DNA from: Tetmemena sp. SeJ-2015
Lineage: Eukaryota > Ciliophora > Spirotrichea > Sporadotrichida > Oxytrichidae
Assembly (NCBI GenBank): GCA_027382625.1
Contig: JAJKFJ010021517.1
Span: 124,001 to 188,000 of the forward strand
Reading direction: 5' to 3'
DNA: 64,000 bases
Each line of letters begins with the position of its first letter. Position 1 is the stretch's first letter. Below are positions 57,858 through 64,000 of this stretch, piece by piece. The notes below the pieces were generated by a model. The model was not told the origin of the DNA. It saw only the letters and a program-made list of their open reading frames with translations, and made no database searches. Position numbers and translations under genes: made by a program.

Positions 57858-60800
57858 GTAGGTCTACACTCCTTAACTTATTTAAATTCAAATTTAGTTT
57901 TTATAGTAAATAAATAAATATCATAGCAGCTTAAATAGCCCTAGGAAGCAAATTATAATGACAGAAAAATAATTGTACCAATTATAAAACCCTCCAAGAG
58001 ATTTTCAGCAGTAATCTTTGTAAAGGTTACTTTCTGAGGAGTCCTCTAAAGAGAGACTAGCTCAAATTTAAGATTTGTTGATTAGAAAACTTAAACAAGA
58101 GACAAACTAGTAGCCTAGCTTCTCGTCAAGGAGTTAGCAATTAGTTAAATAAAGCAGCTGTGACTTCCTACAACGACTCAAGTAATAAGTTTGCATTATA
58201 AGCTATATCTATCAGATCTAAGCGGGTTCAGGAGATTGTGAGTAGCAGACAGAAGAATTGCTTGTTTTGCTAGCAGCAATAAAATGCTCTAAATCAAGCG
58301 AATAGTAATAGTGGAGTTCAGGTTAATTGTTAAATCCGCATTTTACCATTTCTTATTATAATTGTAGTCATCATGAGTAGCTGAAAGTATTGGTTAGGCA
58401 ATCCTTGGATAAAAAGTATTTGACTTCTCAAGACTACTACAACTCCAAAATTGTGAGTGATATCATGTATAATGAGAATAGGCATATAGTCTCAGTGTTC
58501 AAGGACTATCTTATCTTCGATGATTTCTCTGAATATCTCAAGCGCTACTACAGAAATCAAGAATCTGATATGCACTTATAGACTTTAATGAGAAATACTC
58601 CAAAGTCTTTCCAAACTATGTAGTCTTACCTGAGAATAAATACATGTTCAAGAATATTGAGAGGAAACAAAAGCTTATAGATGAGAAGCATCAATTGTTC
58701 TTAGAGAGATAGGAGCAAGTTAAAAGAGAACAAGAAGAAGCTGTAGCTCTAGGTCTGGCTATAAATTCCTCCTTCGTATAAAGAATGATACTTTATACAT
58801 TCTTAGATTACTTTAATTTCAAATCTTTGGATCTCAGTTCATGAGCGATCTTACTGAAATTGAACAGTCTTAACCTCTTAATTTGGTCCAGCATACAATA
58901 CCTACTGGAAATCAAATGATGAATCAGTTCATGAAGCAGACTTAAAACTAGTCAAGAAATAAAGAGGCGCTTAACTTTGAGAATCTGATAAACAGGCTCA
59001 TTCAATTTGATAAGAATGAGGATCAGTCCAGGAATAACATTAATGTAGCAGGCAACAATAACAGCAATTGGAACAATTATGAGTAGAACGCTAAATTTGA
59101 GTTCGATGACATCAACATTAGCTTGAGCTCTCATGCTATGAGCTCATTCTTGCATGACTTTGATATCTCCAAGGCTTAAAATTAGCAAACTCTGAATGAT
59201 TGATGAAGTTATATGATAGAGATAATGAATCATTTTTCTGTGCTGATACACCCATGAATCGAAGTTTGACCGTTGTAGAAGTTTCCAGGCCTCTCAACCA
59301 TCCAATAAATCGACCTCAGAATAACCAAACCAGAATTCAACAGTATAACTAAGGGCCCTCAAATAAGGACATTTAAAAATCTATAGTTTTCGTCAAAGTG
59401 GAATTAGAGAAGTCTGGGAAGATTATCGTTCATCAGAGTTAGCAAATAGCTCCTAAAGGATTGAGGCTAAATACGAATACATCAGTCAACACTAGCAAGA
59501 CTTCATTTGTTCAGCCTTCTTAGCCTTAGGCAAACAACTATGTCATCATTGATTAAATTCCCAAATAGTATTCAACTGTATCATCCATCAGCTAAGCAAC
59601 GCCATAAACTTACCACATGACTCTAGGAGGACCTAACATACCTCACCAAAATGTAGTGCTTAACAGCTAAGCAATGTCGTCCGCTTTCCAGAGCAGAAAG
59701 TTTTATTCAATCCTCTATTCATATATTTTTTTATAAGTCCTAAGTTGTTGCAAATTAACAGGCGAATCAGCTGCCAACTCATCAGCCCTCAACCTTACAA
59801 AATAGCAAGAAGAATAGCAATCTCATAGGTGGCCAAAGTAATGGTCTAGGAGTTATAAGTATAAACGCTCTGCCTAGCTAAAGTAGGTAAAATAACATGC
59901 AAGTCCTTATGCAAAGCGCAGGTGCTGTGAGCAAGAAGGGTCAGCCACAACAACCTGCACCTAATTAGATGATAAGCTAGATCTCGATTTCATCCTCTCA
60001 ATACTGATATAATAAAAGTACTAGGAGCAACCTTAGACTACACAAATGAGCAGCTCAAGTTTGAAAAGTGGACAAACTTAAAATTATAATTTAATTAATA
60101 CCCAGCAATAAGAATATTGTTTCCAGCTCTAGTCAAAATTCAAACATAGTTTTAGCTTAAAGTTCTAACTCATTCAAATATTTTTATTGATATTTATTAA
60201 ATCATCGTAGAAATTGAATGGGAAATCGACTCCACTTTAATCTCTTCCAAACAGTCTCAAATAAATGACTAAATAAAATTAATCTCTAATAATATAGTTT
60301 AAAACAGTTGGAAAGAAAAGTACAGTAAAGGGAGGCTAAAATGAAAATTAATGTTTATTATGGTGATTATATCTTATAAGTAATGCTAAGATTAAGAGGC
60401 GTAAATTATTTTAAGATAGATTTCTAAATGAACCATAAAAAAGGGAAAACTGAGGGAGAGCCAGTTTATACTTTAATCACTAACAATAAAAAGCTGCGAT
60501 AGTCAATTTGTTATAAACTTTTCTAGTTTTAAATCTGCGAACACTATTCATTTTATTTGCTTCAAAATGCTAGTGAAAAGAATGCTCCATAAGCAATTCA
60601 TTTAATGGTTTCAAAAAGTAAGGCTGAGAATTTCTAAGATTACACAACTCAAGCTCATCAGCAAGTCAGTAGTAATAATACTTCAACAGGCTTTAAGGTA
60701 TAAGCTTAGCAAGCCCCTGCCAGCAAAGTCTCAGCTAACGCTCTTCTTAATAAGCTCTTTAACCAATAGTAACAGTTACAAAAGAATCCTAATAACTTTT

Positions 60801-62211
60801 CCTTGTATACACTCCTTAATCTTCAGCAACTAATCAGTTAGCATTCTTGAATTCAATGAAATAACAACTCATTGATGACGCATCACTCTCTTCTAAAGTT
60901 GTCTATTCAACAAGAAGTCCCCACAAGAAAAACTTTTCTTCACCTAGTGAAAATCTATAGGTTAATACTAGCAAGAATAAGATTAATAAAATAGTTCCCG
61001 CAACTTCATAAGGGAACGAGATTAAAAAATCTTCATCACTTTTTTGTTAATCATAATTATTATCTTTATCATAAATCTTAGACGCAATCGTCCTCAGTAT
61101 AAAGAGAAAAGATGAGTAGCTAGGACTAGCATTTCCCTCAAAGAGAGGATTTGCTAAGAAAGAGTGCAAATCCCCAAATGGGAGGCCTTGGTATGCTGAT
61201 CTCTAAGGAGCACCTGGTTAAATTTACTGCTTAAAATGTGGCTCATCAAGCACATCAGAATTCTAGAACTAATCAGTAGATAGCTTCCAACTCAATGCCC
61301 ATAGAGCATCCCTCATCTGCCTATTAGAATAATCTTGCCGGGGTTTAGCTGTCTTACGATTCTAGTTCGCTTTCTCAGCTCACTGACAAATTGGCCAAAT
61401 AGGCTAACGCTCCTTAAAGTTTAACTACCTAAAAGCTGATTAAAAAAGCTAAAAATTTCAACAACTTGATGGAAGGATAGAGTCATAAAATAGATCCTTC
61501 TCAGCTATCTCCTTCCAGCCAGTTTGGTAATCCTGAGTTCAGTAAGACAATGACGGCTGTACATGTGAACAGTAGTGCTAGTATGAGCATGAGTGGATAT
61601 GGAGCAAGCCCAACTGCCTTCAGTCAGAGCTCTAAAAGCTTAGATAAAAGAGAGAGATGTGGAAGTGAAAAGAATCAACAGGAGAGGCAACTCTAGAGTT
61701 AGATACCATTTTTTAATTGCTGCTTTTAAAGAATGGCTTGCAAATAATTCATGAGAATATTTACTCAGCCAAAGGATCAATTCAGTAGCCACCTACCGCT
61801 ATGAGCGGCTAGCACCGTCCAGCAGATCTAAGCGGAGGATACTAAACTTCAATGGGAATCATGTCTACAGGAGGTTCAAGTAGCACAAAGCATCAGCAGC
61901 AGTTGAAAAAGTAGCGCAATCCTAGTAATCAAAGTAACAAAAGTGGCCAGAGTCAGAAGAGTAACGCCAGCAATACTTCAAACACTAGCAACCCATACAA
62001 CAAACTTTCAACTAGTGCCGGTGCTTAGGTTAGCCTTAAAAAGAAAATTAACTCCAAACCCACTTCAAATACTGCTAGTTTCGGCCCAGAGGGTTAGTAG
62101 TCATCTAGTTTGACATCTAATTCTGGCAAGTCCAATTAGCTTTACGAAAAAATCAAAAATGCTAACACTAACAAGAAGAAATTGGCGACAATATTCACTT
62201 TCAATAAATGA
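57858..62211 (+). CDS. Very large Gln/Ser/Asn-rich protein, at least four IESs
   Basis: ATG 57858 (MNPKQVYTPQ) to TGA 62209-62211, about 1,300 residues after excision. An N-terminal part (NPPRDFQQQSLQRLL, then RQKNCLFCQQQ) leads to a Cys/His cluster CLFC...NCSHH, then the only well-ordered stretch (SLDKKYLTSQDYYNSK, DDFSEYLKRYYRN, FNEKYSKVFPNYVVLPENKY; 58400-58680). After that the protein is low-complexity, rich in Gln, Asn, Ser and Lys. IESs at 58331-58365, 59707-59734, 61034-61079 and 61676-61734 each rejoin in frame. Unresolved frame changes remain near 58090, 58575, 58800-58840, 59205, 60005 and 60350. The make-up suggests a scaffold or condensate-type protein; no domain family is recognised. 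Confidence 0.75.
58331..58365 (+). other. IES, pointer AATTGT, 35 bp
   Basis: AATTGT at 58325-58330 and 58360-58365. Excision joins NSGVQVNC to SHHEQLKVLVRQ in frame and completes a Cys/His cluster. Confidence 0.88.
59707..59734 (+). other. IES, pointer TTTTAT, 28 bp
   Basis: TTTTAT at 59701-59706 and 59729-59734. Excision joins AFQSRKFY to KSQVVANQQANQ in frame. Confidence 0.85.
61034..61079 (+). other. IES, pointer AAATCTT, 46 bp
   Basis: AAATCTT at 61027-61033 and 61073-61079. Excision joins GNEIKKS to QTQSSSVQREKMSS in frame; the insert is about 80% A/T. Confidence 0.9.
61676..61734 (+). other. IES, pointer AAGAAT, 59 bp
   Basis: AAGAAT at 61670-61675 and 61729-61734. Excision joins RCGSEKN to GLQIIHENIYSAKG in frame; retention ends at TGA near 61802. 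Confidence 0.88.
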
Positions 62212-62376
62212 AACTCAAATCTTCTTTGAGGATATTAACATTTAGTCCCAGACTTTTTCATTTGAGAGCATTTACAATAAATGTATAAGAATAAGCATTT
62301 AATCTTTAGTTTCAATCTTGGCTTTGACAAGTGATTTCCTAATAAATCCATAAAACTATATAAGTAAGATTTTCTT

Positions 62377-63585
62377 TCACATTAACGATACATTTGAATT
62401 TAGCTTAGTATTGGGCTAAGTATAAAGGCTAATGTTCATAGTTTTTCGATTTCCTGAAGTCATGGGAGGTTATTTCTTTCCTTGCTTTTCCCCAGCCTAA
62501 TTAGCAGCTTAAGACTCCTTGTCTGATATCTTTCCCAGCTAGGATAGAAACCCTTTGGAAATTTTGAATCCAGAGCTGCCATCTGTCGTAGCTGTTGTTT
62601 CTCTAGATTGAAATTTTTATTGGTTCTAAAAGTTCAATGAAACTGTGGAACCCTTGTTGTATCTTTAGAGCTACAAAAAATCTTGATTGAAAATGAGATT
62701 GGTAGAATTTTTTAGGCTAAATTTTTCGCCTGTAGAGTCTTTAGGTTATTATTCATATCTACAGTTATTAGCAACTAGGCCTTTGTTTTTTGTCGAATAA
62801 CTACCGCCACCAAAGCCTAAATAGCAATAACTGCTATCTTTATCGTTAATGTCAGCTTTTAAAGATTTTTTATTAATTTAAATTCCAACTTGAGAAGGTT
62901 TATTAGGGAAAAAACCTTGATTATCATTGCTACTTTCTCTCATTGAAGTGGACTTGTTCGGTTAGATGTTTCCCATGAGAGAATCAAAGCCATATCTTTA
63001 GCTGTATAAGTTTCTCTTATTAGTCTTTTACATATTCATCCCGTTTTATAAATCTTGCTTGGATTTTTCCGTCTTGGGTTGAGCTAAGAAAGAACTCAAA
63101 GGCTAAGAATATGCAGAGATAAAGAGCTGGGTTTTTTACGATGGGTTTAAAGAATACATGTAACCCACGTTTTAAGTTTAAGTTAGTGCAGGCTACTTAT
63201 TAGAACCGCTTTCGCTTGAAGGTGCTGGACAATTAGCTAGAATTGGCTTTTGATTTTCTGAAAATGTTGAAAATAGTGGAGGCTAGACCTCATTAAGTTA
63301 CCTATTAAAGCTGACAGAAGCATTTATAGTTTGATTTGGAGAATTGATGATAGAGTTAAGTCTTTTAGATTTGTTGCTAATGAGGCGAGAAGCGATAGGT
63401 CTAATTGATCCAGAAGCCGCATCGCTAAAATTAATGACACTTTCAGTGAATTGGCAATTACCTTTGTTTGCTATATCCTTAATTTGGGACTTTTCATCCT
63501 TTCTAGGCTATTCTCCTTTTTATTCTGAGTTTTGAGTATTTTAACTTAGAGCAGTCAAGTTAAGAGACTTTCTAAGCTATTTCAT
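62377..63585 (-). CDS. Gln/Asn/Ser-rich protein without detected IES
   Basis: From ATG 63585 (MKQLRKSLNLTALSQ) a single frame with many TAA/TAG Gln codons runs about 400 residues to TGA 62377-62379. It stays open further upstream to about 63680, so the true start could be earlier. Composition is polar and low-complexity, with blocks such as VINFSDAASGSIRPIASR, LGFGGGSYSTKNKG and NQDFLQLQRYNKGSTVSLNF. No domain recognised. It is tail-to-tail with the large gene ending at 62211. The uninterrupted frame is a useful control: not every gene here is cut by IESs. Confidence 0.75.
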
Positions 63586-63689
63586 CGAACTTCTTTTTAA
63601 GCTTTCTCCAACCTATAGTTTAGAATCTATAGTTGGCAATTAAGAATTGTTGCTGATTTAGTTTGTGTTGTATAAAGTTAATAAATTAT

Positions 63690-64000
63690 AATTTAATTAA
63701 TAAATATACACTCAATTTAATAAAAAATTAAACTCAAAAATATAATATCTATAACACTCACTTTTAGTTTTTTTTTAGGTTAAATTACATTTTATGAAAG
63801 ATTTCAAAGGCAAAATCAAAATTATTTATTTTTTGTTTCATAGATAAATTTCTTTAAATAGACGATTCTAAAAATCTTTTATTATTATGTTAGTAGGAAT
63901 ATTGAGTGAACTAAAAATAAGAATAAAACTTTTAAAAAAAATTTTTTAAAGTAATTAGGATCGAAACCTTCATTAATTTTTGAGGGTTAGCTTTTATGGG
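63690..64000. other. AT-rich spacer at right edge
   Basis: Very A/T-rich, no coding block seen. Confidence 0.5.

Noticed and set aside
57760..57900. Minus-strand frame (LRIHGDLIETF) upstream of the 57.3-kb element
   Set aside because: Overlaps the start of the plus-strand Gln-rich gene, which is better supported.
1..64000. CRISPR arrays, bacterial operons, ribosome binding sites
   Set aside because: None seen; the code, introns and IESs are eukaryotic and ciliate-specific.

Overview
The window reads as germline (micronuclear) DNA of a spirotrich ciliate, most likely an oxytrichid/stylonychiid-type hypotrich. Three things support this. (1) Long, protein-like reading frames appear only if TAA and TAG are read as glutamine and TGA is the sole stop; this excludes the standard code and the Euplotes code. 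(2) Many genes are cut by short AT-rich inserts that lack GT-AG ends and are flanked by 2-8 bp direct repeats. Deleting one repeat plus the insert rejoins the frame exactly, which is the signature of internal eliminated sequences (IESs) and pointers. (3) Paralogous genes within the window lack the same inserts, giving an internal control. No C4A4/G4T4 telomere repeats were found. The species cannot be named from this sequence.

Layout. 1-3010: two minus-strand unknown genes (one partial, one single-pass membrane protein). 3098-8074: a plus-strand gene or gene pair with a disordered N-terminal part and an atypical alpha/beta-hydrolase end. 8301-10704: RING/zinc-finger/coiled-coil/WD40 protein. 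10760-11175: minus-strand start of a secreted protein. 11.5-13.1 kb: AT-rich spacer. 13111-14871: WWE plus ADP-ribosyltransferase gene whose coding sequence carries a 323-bp TA-flanked inverted-repeat element. 16.5-17.1 kb: second, damaged ART copy. 16.0-16.3 and 17.6-18.9 kb: GC-rich islands with no gene I can recognise.

19-51 kb: four tandem minus-strand members of a large surface-protein family (called D, B, A, C from low to high coordinate): Cys-containing N-terminal module, polythreonine stalk, cadherin-like (Cadg) domain, multi-pass membrane region, cytoplasmic tail. The A and B units share homologous flanking DNA, so the duplication unit is about 10 kb. Comparing copies shows IES gain/loss, IES length differences at one site (about 40 to about 700 bp), and a 652-bp IES in copy B containing its own 164-aa reading frame. 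Copy B also has several stretches that look homopolymer-smeared, probably consensus error, so its frames should be read with caution.

53.5-63.6 kb: gene-dense again: an AP2/ERF-domain regulator (minus), an unknown plus-strand gene, an unknown minus-strand gene, a very long Gln/Ser/Asn-rich plus-strand gene with at least four clear IESs, and a Gln/Asn/Ser-rich minus-strand gene with none seen. Three related 390-413 bp TA-flanked inverted-repeat elements lie at 26.4, 53.0 and 57.3 kb.

The central theme is developmentally eliminated DNA: after IES removal these loci would give small macronuclear genes, while the window preserves the insertions, mobile-element-derived IESs and duplicated copies from which that elimination can be read.
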